NCBI GenBank assembly: GCA_003576695.1
Contig: QOZQ01000011.1
Span: 155,096-219,095, forward strand
DNA length: 64,000 bases
DNA from: Taklimakanibacter lacteus
GTDB lineage: Bacteria > Pseudomonadota > Alphaproteobacteria > Rhizobiales > Aestuariivirgaceae
Direction of reading: 5' to 3'
Shown here piece after piece: positions 33,143 to 44,182 of this stretch (positions are counted from its first letter, which is position 1; the number at the start of each line of letters is the position of its first letter). The notes under the pieces are model-generated. The model was not told where the DNA came from. It did no database searches and saw nothing but the letters and a program-made list of their open reading frames with translations. Position numbers and translations under genes: made by a program.

Positions 33143-34191
33143 CTGCGGCCTCCGACCGTCTGATAGACCGCGATCTGCGTCCCGAGGATCAACTCGACAC
33201 GCATCTGCGCCCGCAGTTGCTGAAGGAATTCGTCGGCCAGACGAAGGCCAAGCAGAATCTGCATGTGTTCATCGAGGCGGCGAAGGGGCGCAACGAGGCG
33301 CTCGATCATGTGCTTTTTGCCGGCCCGCCCGGGCTCGGCAAAACGACGCTGGCGCAGATCGTGGCGCGCGAGCTCGGCGTCAATTTCCGTGCCACATCAG
33401 GACCGGTCATCGCCAAGGCCGGCGACCTCGCGGCCCTTCTCACCAATCTCGAGGAGCGCGACGTCCTCTTCATCGACGAGATCCACCGGCTCAATCCGGC
33501 GGTCGAGGAGATTCTCTATCCGGCAATGGAGGATTTCCAGCTCGATCTCATCATCGGCGAGGGTCCGGCGGCGCGCTCGGTGCGCATCGACCTGGCGAAA
33601 TTCACGCTGATCGGGGCGACGACGCGAACCGGGCTTCTGACCACGCCACTCAGAGACCGTTTCGGCATTCCGGTGCGGCTCGATTTCTACACCGAGGAGG
33701 AACTGCTCGACATCATAAGGCGCGGGGCGCGCGTGCTCCAGGTGGCGATGGCGGAAGAAGGCGCGCGCGAGATCGCGCGACGCTCGCGCGGCACGCCGCG
33801 CATCGCCGGGAGGCTTCTGCGCCGGGTGCGCGATTTCGCCACCGTCGCCGGCACGGACATGATCGACGCCAGGGCCGCCGACAAGGCGCTGCGCAATCTC
33901 GAGGTCGATGCGAAGGGGCTCGATGCGCTCGATCACCGCTACCTCACCTGCATCGCCGTGAATTTCGGCGGCGGGCCGGTCGGCGTCGAGACCATCGCCG
34001 CCTCGCTTTCGGAAGCACGCGATGCGATCGAGGAAGTGATCGAGCCCTTCCTCATCCAGCTGGGCTTCGTCAATCGCACACCGCGCGGCCGGCTGCTGAC
34101 GCCGCATGCCTTCCGGCATCTGGGCCTGGGGGTGCCGCAGCGCCCGGAGATCACGCAAGGAATCCTGCCGCTCGAGAATGGCGATGACTGA
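33139..34191 (+). CDS. ruvB: Holliday junction branch-migration ATPase RuvB
   Basis: This 350-residue AAA+ motor has the RuvB start [51 protein letters not shown], Walker [13 protein letters not shown], Walker [11 protein letters not shown], the sensor [19 protein letters not shown] and the C-terminal winged helix ([24 protein letters not shown]). It drives branch migration with RuvA. The start at 33139 overlaps the membrane-protein stop. Confidence 0.97.
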   Translation: MTAASDRLIDRDLRPEDQLDTHLRPQLLKEFVGQTKAKQNLHVFIEAAKGRNEALDHVLFAGPPGLGKTTLAQIVARELGVNFRATSGPVIAKAGDLAALLTNLEERDVLFIDEIHRLNPAVEEILYPAMEDFQLDLIIGEGPAARSVRIDLAKFTLIGATTRTGLLTTPLRDRFGIPVRLDFYTEEELLDIIRRGARVLQVAMAEEGAREIARRSRGTPRIAGRLLRRVRDFATVAGTDMIDARAADKALRNLEVDAKGLDALDHRYLTCIAVNFGGGPVGVETIAASLSEARDAIEEVIEPFLIQLGFVNRTPRGRLLTPHAFRHLGLGVPQRPEITQGILPLENGDD

Positions 34192-34627
34192 GGGAACGGA
34201 GATCGCCGGGCGCATCGCGGGCGACCATCACGTGCTGCCGGTGCGCATCTATTACGAGGACACGGATTTCTCCGGCGCCGTCTATCATGCCAACTATCTC
34301 AAATTCTGCGAGCGCGGCCGCTCCGATTGCCTGCGGCTCCTCGGCATCCATCATCACGAGATGCACTGGCATGAGACCGAAGGGCGCATGGGCTTCGTGG
34401 TGCGCCGGATGGTCTGCGATTTCCTGAAACCTGCCCGGATCGACGACCTGCTCGAGGTCGAGACCCGGTTCCGCGAGATGGCGGGGGCGCGCATGGAACT
34501 CGACCAGAGAGTGGTGCGGGGCGGCGAGACGCTGTTTTCGGCCCAGGTGACGGTGGTGCTGGTCGACGCGGCCGGGCGGCCAAAGCGGCTCCCCAAGGCC
34601 ATGGCGGCGGCGCTCAAGACCTTTTGA
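34178..34627 (+). CDS. ybgC: tol-pal system acyl-CoA thioesterase
   Basis: This is a hotdog-fold thioesterase of about 149 residues with [39 protein letters not shown] (catalytic aspartate in the [13 protein letters not shown] motif) and [26 protein letters not shown]. YbgC proteins act on short-chain acyl-CoA and are usually the first gene of the tol-pal cluster. The start at 34178 or 34184 overlaps the ruvB end, so it is co-translated with ruv genes, while tolQ has its own 207-base leader. Confidence 0.93.
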   Translation: MAMTEGTEIAGRIAGDHHVLPVRIYYEDTDFSGAVYHANYLKFCERGRSDCLRLLGIHHHEMHWHETEGRMGFVVRRMVCDFLKPARIDDLLEVETRFREMAGARMELDQRVVRGGETLFSAQVTVVLVDAAGRPKRLPKAMAAALKTF

Positions 34628-34834
34628 CGCAACCGATGTCCCGTTTGGGGCGGTGATCGTAACCATACCTTAACCATAGCTTGGTGTTCTCAAGGGTGTC
34701 CGGACTTCGGAATTGGCGTGAAAACGCCAGCTACGCCGCAGTTTGGACAGATTTAACCGTATTTACCTCGCTCTCTTCACCCAGAAGATCGGGCGGGGTT
34801 CGGGATTCGCCGGCGGTGGGAAAGAAAGCAAAGC

Positions 34835-35545
34835 ATGGAAGTCGAGACGGTACAGAATGTGGCGGCAGGGGCGGGACAGCTCTCGCTCTGGCATCTGATC
34901 TGGAATGCGGGCTTTGTCGTCCAGCTGGTGATGATCGGCCTCGCCGCGGCCTCGGTATGGTCGTGGGCGATCATCTTCGAGAAATTCTTCGTCTATCGCC
35001 GCACCCAGGCGCAGGCCGAGAAATTCGAGCAGAATTTCTGGTCCGGGCAGTCGCTGGAAGACCTCTATATGGCGCTGGGCTCGCGCAACAATTCGGGGCT
35101 GGCGGCGATCTTCATGGCGGCGATGCGCGAATGGAAGCGCAGCCAGGGGGCGGCCACAAGGGCCGGCTTCCAGGGCGTGCAGAAGCGCATCGAGAAGGTG
35201 ATGGATGTGCAGATCCAGAAGGAGATGGGCTATATCGAATCCAGGCTTTTGTTCCTGGCGACGGTCGGCTCGGCGACCCCCTTCATCGGCCTGTTCGGCA
35301 CCGTGTGGGGCATCATGACGAGCTTCCAGGCCATCGCCAACTCGCAGAACACCAATCTGGCGGTGGTGGCGCCCGGCATCGCGGAAGCCCTCATCGCCAC
35401 GGCGCTTGGCCTCCTTGCTGCCATACCGGCGACAATCTTCTACAATAAGTACGCCGCCGACGCGTCGAAGATCGGGGCCAGACTGGAGAACTTCGCCGAC
35501 GAATTTTCCGCGATCATCTCGCGGCAGCTGGACGAGCGGGTGTAG
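34835..35545 (+). CDS. tolQ: Tol-Pal system proton-channel protein TolQ
   Basis: This 236-residue inner-membrane protein has one N-terminal helix (FVVQLVMIGLAAASVWSWAIIFEKFF) and two C-terminal helices (LLFLATVGSATPFIGLFGTVWGIMTSF and VVAPGIAEALIATALGLLAAIPATIFYNKY). These match MotA/TolQ/ExbB. With TolR it converts proton motive force to energise TolA during outer-membrane constriction. The preceding 207 bases hold no gene; promoter elements there are not clear. Confidence 0.97.
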   Translation: MEVETVQNVAAGAGQLSLWHLIWNAGFVVQLVMIGLAAASVWSWAIIFEKFFVYRRTQAQAEKFEQNFWSGQSLEDLYMALGSRNNSGLAAIFMAAMREWKRSQGAATRAGFQGVQKRIEKVMDVQIQKEMGYIESRLLFLATVGSATPFIGLFGTVWGIMTSFQAIANSQNTNLAVVAPGIAEALIATALGLLAAIPATIFYNKYAADASKIGARLENFADEFSAIISRQLDERV

Positions 35546-35547
35546 GC

Positions 35548-36027
35548 ATGGGTGCATCGGCAGGTGGAGCGAACGGAGGATATACGAGGCGCAGCAGCCG
35601 GCGGCGCTCCTCCTTCTCGGCCATGAGCGAGATCAATGTGACGCCGTTGGTCGACGTCATGCTGGTGCTGCTCATCGTGTTCATGGTCGCCGCCCCCCTG
35701 ATGACGGTCGGCGTGCCGATCGAATTGCCGCAGACCAAGGCCAAGCCGCTGCAAGGCGACAGCGAGCCGATCACCGTGTCGGTCGACAAGGAAGGCAAGG
35801 TCTTCCTGCAGGAAACCGAGATCGACCCGGAGACGCTGATCGCCAAGCTCGAGGCGATTGCCGCCAACGGATATGACGAACGCATTTTCGTGCGCGGCGA
35901 CACGGCGGTGAACTATGGCGCGGTGATGAGGGTGATGGGCGCCCTCAATGCCGCGGGCTACAAGAAGATCGGTCTCGTCACGGGCTCCGAGCCCGACAAG
36001 AAGGAACAGAAGAAGGCGCAGAAATAG
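35548..36027 (+). CDS. tolR: Tol-Pal system protein TolR
   Basis: This 159-residue protein has a single helix with the functional aspartate (EINVTPLVDVMLVLLIVFMVAAPLM) and a periplasmic domain with VGVPIELPQTKAKPLQGDSEPITVSVDKEGKVFLQE, of the ExbD/TolR fold. The tail is Lys-rich. It starts two bases after the tolQ stop. It works as stator with TolQ. Confidence 0.96.
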   Translation: MGASAGGANGGYTRRSSRRRSSFSAMSEINVTPLVDVMLVLLIVFMVAAPLMTVGVPIELPQTKAKPLQGDSEPITVSVDKEGKVFLQETEIDPETLIAKLEAIAANGYDERIFVRGDTAVNYGAVMRVMGALNAAGYKKIGLVTGSEPDKKEQKKAQK

Positions 36028-36031
36028 GGAA

Positions 36032-36964
36032 ATGCGGCGCAGCCTCACGATATCGCTCCTGGCGCATGCGGCGATCCTCGCCTGCGCCTTTATCGTGCTG
36101 CCCAATCCGGAAGAGTTCAAAGTCGAAGAACAGGAATCGATCCCGATCGATATCGTCTCGATCGAAGATCTGGGCAAGCGCCAGGCGACGGTGAAGACGC
36201 CGGAGAAGCCGGTGGAGAAGGCCGCACCCAAGCCGGTGGAACAGGTTCAGTCGGTGAAGCCAGCGCCAGAAGTGGCGCCCGAAGTGAAGACGGCGGCCAA
36301 GGAAGTGTCGGCGCCGCCGCCCGAGCCCAAGCCCGAGGTCAAGGAAGAACCGAAGAAGGAAGAGCCGAAGCCGGAGCCCAAGCCGGAAGAGCTTGCCGAG
36401 CTCATCAAGAAGACCGACGAGCCCGAGCCCGAGAAGAAAAAGGAAGAGCCGAAGAAGGCGGAAGTGAAGCCGGAAAAGAAGCCGGTCGAGAAGCAGCCGG
36501 AGAAGAAGCCCGACAAGAAAGCGAAGCCCAAGAAGGAATTCAACCTGGACGACATCTCCGCCTTCCTCAACAAGACGGATGAGAAGCGCACGGCACCACT
36601 GAAGCAACAAGCCGAAGCCGGTACGCCGAAACAGGGTGAATTCAATCTGTCGGGGTTGGATGATGGCGTCGCAGCGACCTTGAAGGATGCCTTGCAACAG
36701 CATCTGTATAAATGCTGGGACGTGCCCCCAGGGGCGCGTGAGGCTGAAATTCAGGTGAAGGTCCATTTCTTCCTCAATCCAGACGGCACGGTGAGTGGAG
36801 CGCCAGAAGTCGTGAACGGCAGATCAGATCCGCTGTTTGCTGCCACCGCTCAATCCGCCCTATCGGCGGTGATGAGTTGCCAAGCCTATACCTTCTTGCC
36901 GCAAGACAAGTATGACATGTGGCGGGAAATAACATTCACATTCAATCCGAACTTGATGAGCTAG
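36032..36964 (+). CDS. tolA: cell envelope integrity protein TolA
   Basis: This 310-residue protein has a short cytoplasmic start and one helix (RRSLTISLLAHAAILACAFIVLP), then a long Lys/Pro/Glu-rich linker (about residues 35-190) that spans the periplasm, then a C-terminal domain (LKDALQQHLYKCWDVPPGAREAEIQVKVHFFLNPDGTVSGAPEVV) of TonB/TolA type. It links the inner-membrane motor to Pal and TolB. The start at 36032 is four bases after tolR, preceded by a GAAATAGGGAA run. Confidence 0.93.
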   Translation: MRRSLTISLLAHAAILACAFIVLPNPEEFKVEEQESIPIDIVSIEDLGKRQATVKTPEKPVEKAAPKPVEQVQSVKPAPEVAPEVKTAAKEVSAPPPEPKPEVKEEPKKEEPKPEPKPEELAELIKKTDEPEPEKKKEEPKKAEVKPEKKPVEKQPEKKPDKKAKPKKEFNLDDISAFLNKTDEKRTAPLKQQAEAGTPKQGEFNLSGLDDGVAATLKDALQQHLYKCWDVPPGAREAEIQVKVHFFLNPDGTVSGAPEVVNGRSDPLFAATAQSALSAVMSCQAYTFLPQDKYDMWREITFTFNPNLMS

Positions 36965-36974
36965 ATGAGGCGGC

Positions 36975-38309
36975 ATGACCTTGAAGCGCGTTCCTGACCC
37001 ACGTTTCCTCACGGCTGCCCTCGCTGCCCTCATATGGCTGGCGCTCCTGTCCCCGGCGCGCTCCCAGGGCCTTGAGGTGGACATCAACAAGGGCCAGATC
37101 GACCCGTTGCCGATCGCCATCACCGCCTTTGTCGGCACATCGCAGGACAGCGCCCAGGCGGGCGCCGACATCGCCGGCGTCATCGCCAACAATCTCGGCC
37201 GCTCGGGCTATTTCCGTCCGCTGCCGCCCGAATCCTTCATCGAGCAGATCAGCAATTTCGACCAGGAGCCGCGCTTCGGCGACTGGCGCCAGATCCAGGC
37301 CAAGGCGCTGGTGACCGGGCAGGCGATGATGGAAGGCGGCAGGCTCAAGGCGCAGTTCATCCTGTGGGATGTGGGCTCGCAGCAGAAGCTCGCCGGCTTC
37401 GAATTCGCGACCTCGCCCAGTAACTGGCGCCGCTTGGCGCATCTCATCTCCGACAAGATCTATGAGACGATGACCGGCGTGCCGGGCTATTTCGACACGC
37501 GCATCGTCTTCGTCTCCGAGTCGGGCCCCAAGGACAAGCGGATCAAGAAGCTCGCGATCATGGATCAGGATGGCTTCAATGTGCGCACGCTCACCGACGG
37601 CCGGCAGCTGGTGCTGACGCCGCGTTTCTCGCCCAACTCGCTCGAGATCACCTATATGGATTTCGGCACCGGGGCGCCGCGCGTCTATCTCTACAATATC
37701 GAGACCAAACAGCGCGAGATCGTCGGCGAATTTCCCAATATGAGCTTCTCGCCGCGCTTCTCGCCGGACGGCCAGCGCGTCATCATGAGCATGCAGGAAG
37801 GCGGCGCCGCCAATATCTTCGTCATGGATCTGCGCTCGCGCCGGATGCAGCAGCTCACCAATAGCGACGCCATCAACACGGCGCCGTCCTATTCGCCGGA
37901 CGGCAGCCAGATCGCCTTCGAAGTGGGCGGCGACAATTCGCAGCAGATCTATGTCATGAATGCCGACGGCTCGAATCCGCGCCGCATCTCCTCCGGCAGC
38001 GGGCGCTATGCGACGCCGGTGTGGTCGCCCGACGGGAAATATATCGCCTTCACCAAGCAGGGCGGCGGCCGCTTCGCCATCGGCGTCATGAATCCGGACG
38101 GCAATGGTGAGAGAATATTAACCGAAGGTTTTCATAATGAAGGTCCGACATGGGCGCCGAACAGCCGCGTGATCATGTTTTTCCGCGACGAGCCGGGAGA
38201 AAGTGGTGGCCCCAGGCTCTATTCGGTCGACGTCTCGGGCTACAACGAGCAGCTCGTCAAGACGCCGAGCTTCGCGTCGGATCCGGCGTGGTCGCCGTTG
38301 TTGAATTGA
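36975..38309 (+). CDS. tolB: Tol-Pal system beta-propeller protein TolB
   Basis: This 444-residue periplasmic protein has a signal peptide (about residues 1-32, ending SPARSQG), an N-terminal domain ([21 protein letters not shown]) that contacts TolA, and a C-terminal six-bladed propeller with repeated FSPDG, YSPDG and WSPDG motifs. It binds Pal and is displaced by TolA action. Part of the tolQRAB operon. Confidence 0.97.
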   Translation: MTLKRVPDPRFLTAALAALIWLALLSPARSQGLEVDINKGQIDPLPIAITAFVGTSQDSAQAGADIAGVIANNLGRSGYFRPLPPESFIEQISNFDQEPRFGDWRQIQAKALVTGQAMMEGGRLKAQFILWDVGSQQKLAGFEFATSPSNWRRLAHLISDKIYETMTGVPGYFDTRIVFVSESGPKDKRIKKLAIMDQDGFNVRTLTDGRQLVLTPRFSPNSLEITYMDFGTGAPRVYLYNIETKQREIVGEFPNMSFSPRFSPDGQRVIMSMQEGGAANIFVMDLRSRRMQQLTNSDAINTAPSYSPDGSQIAFEVGGDNSQQIYVMNADGSNPRRISSGSGRYATPVWSPDGKYIAFTKQGGGRFAIGVMNPDGNGERILTEGFHNEGPTWAPNSRVIMFFRDEPGESGGPRLYSVDVSGYNEQLVKTPSFASDPAWSPLLN

Positions 38310-38428
38310 TCTGCCTACGGATTGAATCCTGAAGCAGTAACGAAGTTGGTTTCGGGGCTTGGGGGTCCTGCTTGCACCGGAGGTTTCTCTCGCGCAGGCG
38401 CCAGCGACTTAAAGGAGTGGGATAAGTC

Positions 38429-38929
38429 ATGTTGCGTATGAGTGCGGGGTTCAAGGCCTTGGCCTTGTGTTTCTGTTTCCTGGCCCTTGCGGCCTGTTCC
38501 AAGAAGAGCACGCCCGATCTCGAGGCCGAGAACGGCCTCGGCCGGGCCGCGGTCGCGGGCTCGGAACAGCAGTTCAAGACCGAAGTGGGCGATACCGTCT
38601 TCTATCTGGTCGACCAGTCGACGCTGACGCCGGAAGGCCAGGAGACGCTGCGCAGGCAGGCGGCCTGGCTCAGGCAGTATTCGCACGTCATGATCCAGGT
38701 CGAGGGCCATGCGGATGAGCGCGGCACGCGCGAATACAACATCTCGCTGTCGGCGCGGCGCGCCACCACGACCCGTAACTTCCTGATCGCCCAGGGCATC
38801 GAAGCGAGCCGCATCTCGACGATCGCCTATGGCAAGGAGCGTCCGGCCGCGCTCTGCGATGCCGAACAGTGCTGGTCGCAGAACCGCCGCACCGTGACCG
38901 TCATCACGTCGGGCGCCAAGACGAGCTAG
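38429..38929 (+). CDS. pal: peptidoglycan-associated lipoprotein Pal, copy 1
   Basis: This 166-residue lipoprotein has a lipobox LAAC with the acylated cysteine at 23, a short linker, and an OmpA-type peptidoglycan domain: VFYLVDQSTLTPEGQETLRRQAAWLRQY, EGHADERGTREYNISLSARRATTTRNFLIAQG, IAYGKERP, and a C-terminal cysteine pair (CDAEQC). It anchors the outer membrane to the cell wall and partners TolB/TolA. AAAGGAGTGGGA is upstream. A terminator follows, so copy 2 is separately transcribed. Confidence 0.95.
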   Translation: MLRMSAGFKALALCFCFLALAACSKKSTPDLEAENGLGRAAVAGSEQQFKTEVGDTVFYLVDQSTLTPEGQETLRRQAAWLRQYSHVMIQVEGHADERGTREYNISLSARRATTTRNFLIAQGIEASRISTIAYGKERPAALCDAEQCWSQNRRTVTVITSGAKTS

Positions 38930-38956
38930 GCGTCTCATACATATCCTTATGAAACA

Positions 38957-38988
38957 GGGCGAGCATGGTTCCCATGCCCGCCTTTTTT
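38957..38988 (+). terminator. terminator after pal copy 1
   Basis: An 11-bp stem with one mismatch (38958-38968 with 38972-38982), loop TTC, followed by six T residues. It splits the two pal genes into separate transcripts. Confidence 0.8.
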
Positions 38989-39208
38989 CTGTTATTTCCT
39001 AGCCTAATTTCGCCACTGCGGCGGTAATGGTCACAGAATCGCCGCGCTGTTACGGTCATAAGCCAGTCAATCCGTGCTCCCTGGCGCTGCCGGGAAGGGA
39101 ATTTTAACCCTGCTTGAGCACAGTGCGGTAGCAATTTGGTCCTGTGGTGGGTGAGCGGAGCGGCTCGGCCGGCCGCATGCACAGGGCGGGACATAGGAGT
39201 GGGACATC

Positions 39209-39703
39209 ATGTTGCGTCGGTTGGCGGATCTCAAGATCGCTGTGATTTGTTGCTGTTTTCTGGCTTTGGCCGCGTGCTCGAAGAAGAATCAGCCGGATCT
39301 CGAAGGCGATGGCGCCGGAACGGCGGTTCCGGGGTCGGAAAAGGATTTCGCCATCAATGTCGGCGACCGCATCTATTTCATCGTCGATACCTCGACGCTG
39401 ACGCCTGAAGCCCAGGAAACCCTGCGCCGCCAGGCCGCCTGGCTCCGGCAGTATCCCAATGTCACGGTGCAGGTCGAAGGCCATGCCGACGAGCGCGGCA
39501 CGCGCGAATACAATATTTCCCTGTCCGCCCGGAGAGCCACGGCCACCCGCGAGTTCCTGATCGCCCAGGGCGTCCAGGGCAACCGCATATCCTCGATCGC
39601 CTATGGCAAGGAACGGCCGGTGGCATTGTGCGATGCGGAACAATGCTATTCCCAGAACCGGCGCGCCGTCACGGTGATCACCGGCGGGGCGGTTTCCGGA
39701 TAG
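39209..39703 (+). CDS. pal: peptidoglycan-associated lipoprotein Pal, copy 2
   Basis: This 164-residue tandem duplicate of the preceding gene has the same architecture: lipobox cysteine at 23, the same EGHADERGTREYNISLSARRAT core, and YGKERPVALCDAEQCYSQNRR. The proteins differ mainly in the linker after the lipobox (QPDLEGDGAGTAVPGSEKDF here) and the last residues. Even the leader AGGAGTGGGA before the ATG is shared, so the duplication took the RBS along. Both copies keep the peptidoglycan-binding residues, so both should work. Confidence 0.93.
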   Translation: MLRRLADLKIAVICCCFLALAACSKKNQPDLEGDGAGTAVPGSEKDFAINVGDRIYFIVDTSTLTPEAQETLRRQAAWLRQYPNVTVQVEGHADERGTREYNISLSARRATATREFLIAQGVQGNRISSIAYGKERPVALCDAEQCYSQNRRAVTVITGGAVSG

Positions 39704-39848
39704 TTTACGGCCCGGGACCTGTGGCCTCTCGGCAACAGGTCCCAGATGTTTCGCAAGCCCCCTTGCCAAGCCTCATTTTCACCGCCTTTGAAGACCAAGC
39801 CCGTTCACGGGGTGCTGGGGACGGCTCGGCACAGCAGCGGTTTACGCG

Positions 39849-40826
39849 ATGAAGACAGTATTGAAGTTCACGGTTCCGGCAGCCCTCCTGATGGCGTTGG
39901 CGGTCGGCGGCGCGCCCCAGTCCCTGGCCCAGTCCGACGGCGAGCTCGCCGACCGGGTGAGCCGGATGGAAGAGCAGATGCAGCAGCTCATGGGCCAGGT
40001 GGAGCAGCTGACCTTCGAAGTCAGGCGCCTGCAGGGCCAGCGCAAATCGGGCGATCTCAGCGCGCCGGTCCAGCAGAAGAAGCGCCAGGTCGCCTCACAG
40101 GACGCGGTCGAGAGCCAGGGCATCGAGCAGATCGAAGGCGATACCGAATATACCCAGCAGCCCATGCGCACGATCGGCGATGACGACCTGCCGGAAGGCC
40201 AGGTGCAGAAGGCGCCCGGCCCCAAGATCCTCGGCACGCTGCCCGGCACCGCCTATCAGCAGCAGAATGATAGCGGTTATCAGCAGGGCGATAATGGCGA
40301 ATTCCAGGGCCAGGTCCTGGTGCCGCTCGGCCAGAATGACGGCGGCGGCCAGGTGCTGGTGCCGCCCGCCAATGACAATGCCGATGGCGGCAACAGTCTC
40401 GTGCCGGAAAAGGTCGAGACGGTGGCGCTGGGTACCGCGGCCTCGGCCGATCCGGAGGTCGTCTATGAGCGCTCCTATGAGAGTCTGCTCAGACGCCAGT
40501 TCGGCGATGCCGAGGTCGGCTTTCGCAGCTTCCTCGAGCAGCATCGCGACCACAGCCTGGCCGGCAATGCCCAGTACTGGCTGGGCGAGACCTATTATGT
40601 GCAGGGCGACTACAAGCAGGCGGCGCAAGCCTTCCTGTCGGGCTATCGCGATTTCCCGAAGAGCCGCAAGGCGGCCGACAGCCTCCTGAAGCTCGGCCTG
40701 TCGCTCAACCGCCTGGGCCAGAAGGAGCAGGCCTGTGCCGCCTATATGCAGGTCGGCACCCAGTTCCCCAAAGCGGCCGAGGCCAAGAAGCGGGCCCAGT
40801 CGGAGGTCAGGCGTGCCGGCTGCTGA
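39849..40826 (+). CDS. cpoB: Tol-Pal-associated protein CpoB (YbgF)
   Basis: This 325-residue periplasmic protein has a signal peptide (about 1-27), an N-terminal trimerising coiled coil (DRVSRMEEQMQQLMGQVEQLTFEVRRLQGQ), a long Gln/Gly/Asn-rich linker, and a C-terminal TPR domain (SYESLLRRQFGDAEVGFRSFLEQHRDHSLAGNAQYWLGETYYVQGDYKQAAQAFLSGYRDFPKSRKAADSLLKLGLSL). CpoB coordinates peptidoglycan synthesis with outer-membrane constriction. Its end overlaps the tilS start by 14 bases. Confidence 0.93.
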   Translation: MKTVLKFTVPAALLMALAVGGAPQSLAQSDGELADRVSRMEEQMQQLMGQVEQLTFEVRRLQGQRKSGDLSAPVQQKKRQVASQDAVESQGIEQIEGDTEYTQQPMRTIGDDDLPEGQVQKAPGPKILGTLPGTAYQQQNDSGYQQGDNGEFQGQVLVPLGQNDGGGQVLVPPANDNADGGNSLVPEKVETVALGTAASADPEVVYERSYESLLRRQFGDAEVGFRSFLEQHRDHSLAGNAQYWLGETYYVQGDYKQAAQAFLSGYRDFPKSRKAADSLLKLGLSLNRLGQKEQACAAYMQVGTQFPKAAEAKKRAQSEVRRAGC

Positions 40827-42084
40827 GGCAGCCCGGCCGATCGATCTCGAAACGTCGAAAGGGTTGTTCGAAACCCTTTCCTTCCATGCCCATGTGGCGC
40901 TCGCCGTCTCGGGCGGCGGCGATTCAACGGCGCTCATGTGGCTCGCCGCGCGCTGGGCCGCCGCGCTCACCCATCCGCCCAAGATCAGTGTGCTGACGGT
41001 CGACCATGGCTTGCGGCCGCAGGCGGCGCTCGAATGCCGGCGCGTGGCGCAATGGGCCGAGGCACTCGGCCTCGCGGCGCATATCCTCACCTGGAAGGGG
41101 CCCAGGCCCGAGAGCGGTATCCAGGCCGGCGCACGGGACATGCGCTATGGGCTGATGCGCGACTGGTGCCGTGCCCATCAGGCCACGCTTCTGGTCACCG
41201 CCCATACGCTGGAAGACCAGGCCGAGACGGTGCTCATGCGGCTGGCTCGCGGCAGCGGCATCCGCGGCCTCGCGGCGATGCGGCCGGACAAAACGGGTGA
41301 CATATTGCTGGAACGGCCGCTGCTGAGGACATCTCGCGCGGCGCTCAGGGCAACCCTCGCCGCCGCCGGCCATCCCTGGATCGAGGATCCGAGCAATGAG
41401 GACGAGCGCTTCGAAAGGGTGCGTTGGCGCAAGGCGCTTGCCGAACTGGGCGATCTCGGCCTGACGCCGCAGACCCTGGCGCGCTCGGCCGAGAGGCTTT
41501 CACGCGCATTGCTGCCGCTCGATGAGCTGGCGCGGGATTTTCTCGCCCGGCATGTCGATCTGCGGCCGGAAGGCTTCGCCATGATCGAGCGGGCCTCCTT
41601 CCACAAGCTCGATGACGAGATCGGCATTTCGGTGCTGGAGCGGCTGCTCGGGCATCTGGGCGGCGGCGGCGAGCCGCCCCGGCTGATGGCGGTGGAGGCG
41701 CTTCATCAATGGCTGCGGCGTGGCGAAAGCCAGGCGCGGACATTGGCCGGCTGCCGGATCGCGCAGCGCCAGCGCCAGCTCCTCATCGGGCGCGAGCCCG
41801 GCCGGATCAATGCGAGCCCGGTCGCCCTTGTCCCCGGCAAGAGCGTCCTGTGGGACAACCGCTTCCGGATCGCGATCGCCAAGGGCGGCCGACCGTGCCA
41901 GATCGTGCCGGTCAAGGCTTTGAAAATGGCCCGCAATCCCCATATCCCGGCTTTCGTTCAGGAGTCTCTGCCCGCCATTCTCCTCGATGGGGAAGTGGCG
42001 GCGGTTCCGGGGCTTGGATTCCTTGGAGAAAGAGCCCCGACAGGCTTGCAGGCCCAGGCCGAATTTCACAAACTTGGCCCTTAA
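40813..42084 (+). CDS. tilS: tRNA(Ile)-lysidine synthase
   Basis: This 423-residue PP-loop ATPase converts C34 of tRNA-Ile(CAU) to lysidine, so that AUA is read as isoleucine. It has SGGGDS at 33-38, TVDHGLRPQAALECRRVA, and ARDMRYGLMRDWCR with AHTLEDQAETVLMRLARGSGIRGLAAM. The start is a GTG at 40813, set by GGAGG six bases upstream and by the family N-terminus; it lies inside the cpoB end. The longer ATG frame at 40735 is overlapped by cpoB and unsupported. Confidence 0.93.
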   Translation: MPAAEAARPIDLETSKGLFETLSFHAHVALAVSGGGDSTALMWLAARWAAALTHPPKISVLTVDHGLRPQAALECRRVAQWAEALGLAAHILTWKGPRPESGIQAGARDMRYGLMRDWCRAHQATLLVTAHTLEDQAETVLMRLARGSGIRGLAAMRPDKTGDILLERPLLRTSRAALRATLAAAGHPWIEDPSNEDERFERVRWRKALAELGDLGLTPQTLARSAERLSRALLPLDELARDFLARHVDLRPEGFAMIERASFHKLDDEIGISVLERLLGHLGGGGEPPRLMAVEALHQWLRRGESQARTLAGCRIAQRQRQLLIGREPGRINASPVALVPGKSVLWDNRFRIAIAKGGRPCQIVPVKALKMARNPHIPAFVQESLPAILLDGEVAAVPGLGFLGERAPTGLQAQAEFHKLGP

Positions 42085-42107
42085 ATTGCTTCCCGGGAGG
42101 CGCTACG

Positions 42108-42139
42108 CTTGGCAATGACGCTGCGCATCCCTATGTTAG
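42108..42139 (+). promoter_or_regulatory. heat-shock (sigma-32) promoter of ftsH
   Basis: CTTG (42108-42111), an 18-base spacer, then CCTATGTTAG (42130-42139). This is an exact match to the alphaproteobacterial heat-shock consensus CTTG-N17/18-CYTATNTNNG, about 63 bases upstream of the ftsH start. FtsH is a sigma-32 target in well-studied bacteria and also degrades sigma-32. Confidence 0.7.
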
Positions 42140-42202
42140 AATTAACTTTTGGGCGTCAGGATTGCCCAGGTTTTGGGCCATGCGCCTTGAGAGAGGAACG
42201 AA

Positions 42203-44134
<1,932 letters not shown>

Positions 44135-44143
44135 GGCGATGTT

Positions 44144-44173
44144 GCCCTCGCCCCGCTTCAGCGGGGAGAGGGC
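44144..44173. repeat. short palindromic repeat, family C copy 1
   Basis: GCCCTCGCCCCGCT-TCA-GCGGGGAGAGGGC forms a hairpin between ftsH and folP. Close relatives lie at 59776-59805 and 63591-63622. Confidence 0.75.
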
Positions 44174-44182
44174 TATCTTTAG

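Noticed and set aside
34628..34834. CtrA control of tolQ
   Set aside because: Only isolated TTAAC half sites occur and none has a partner at seven bases.
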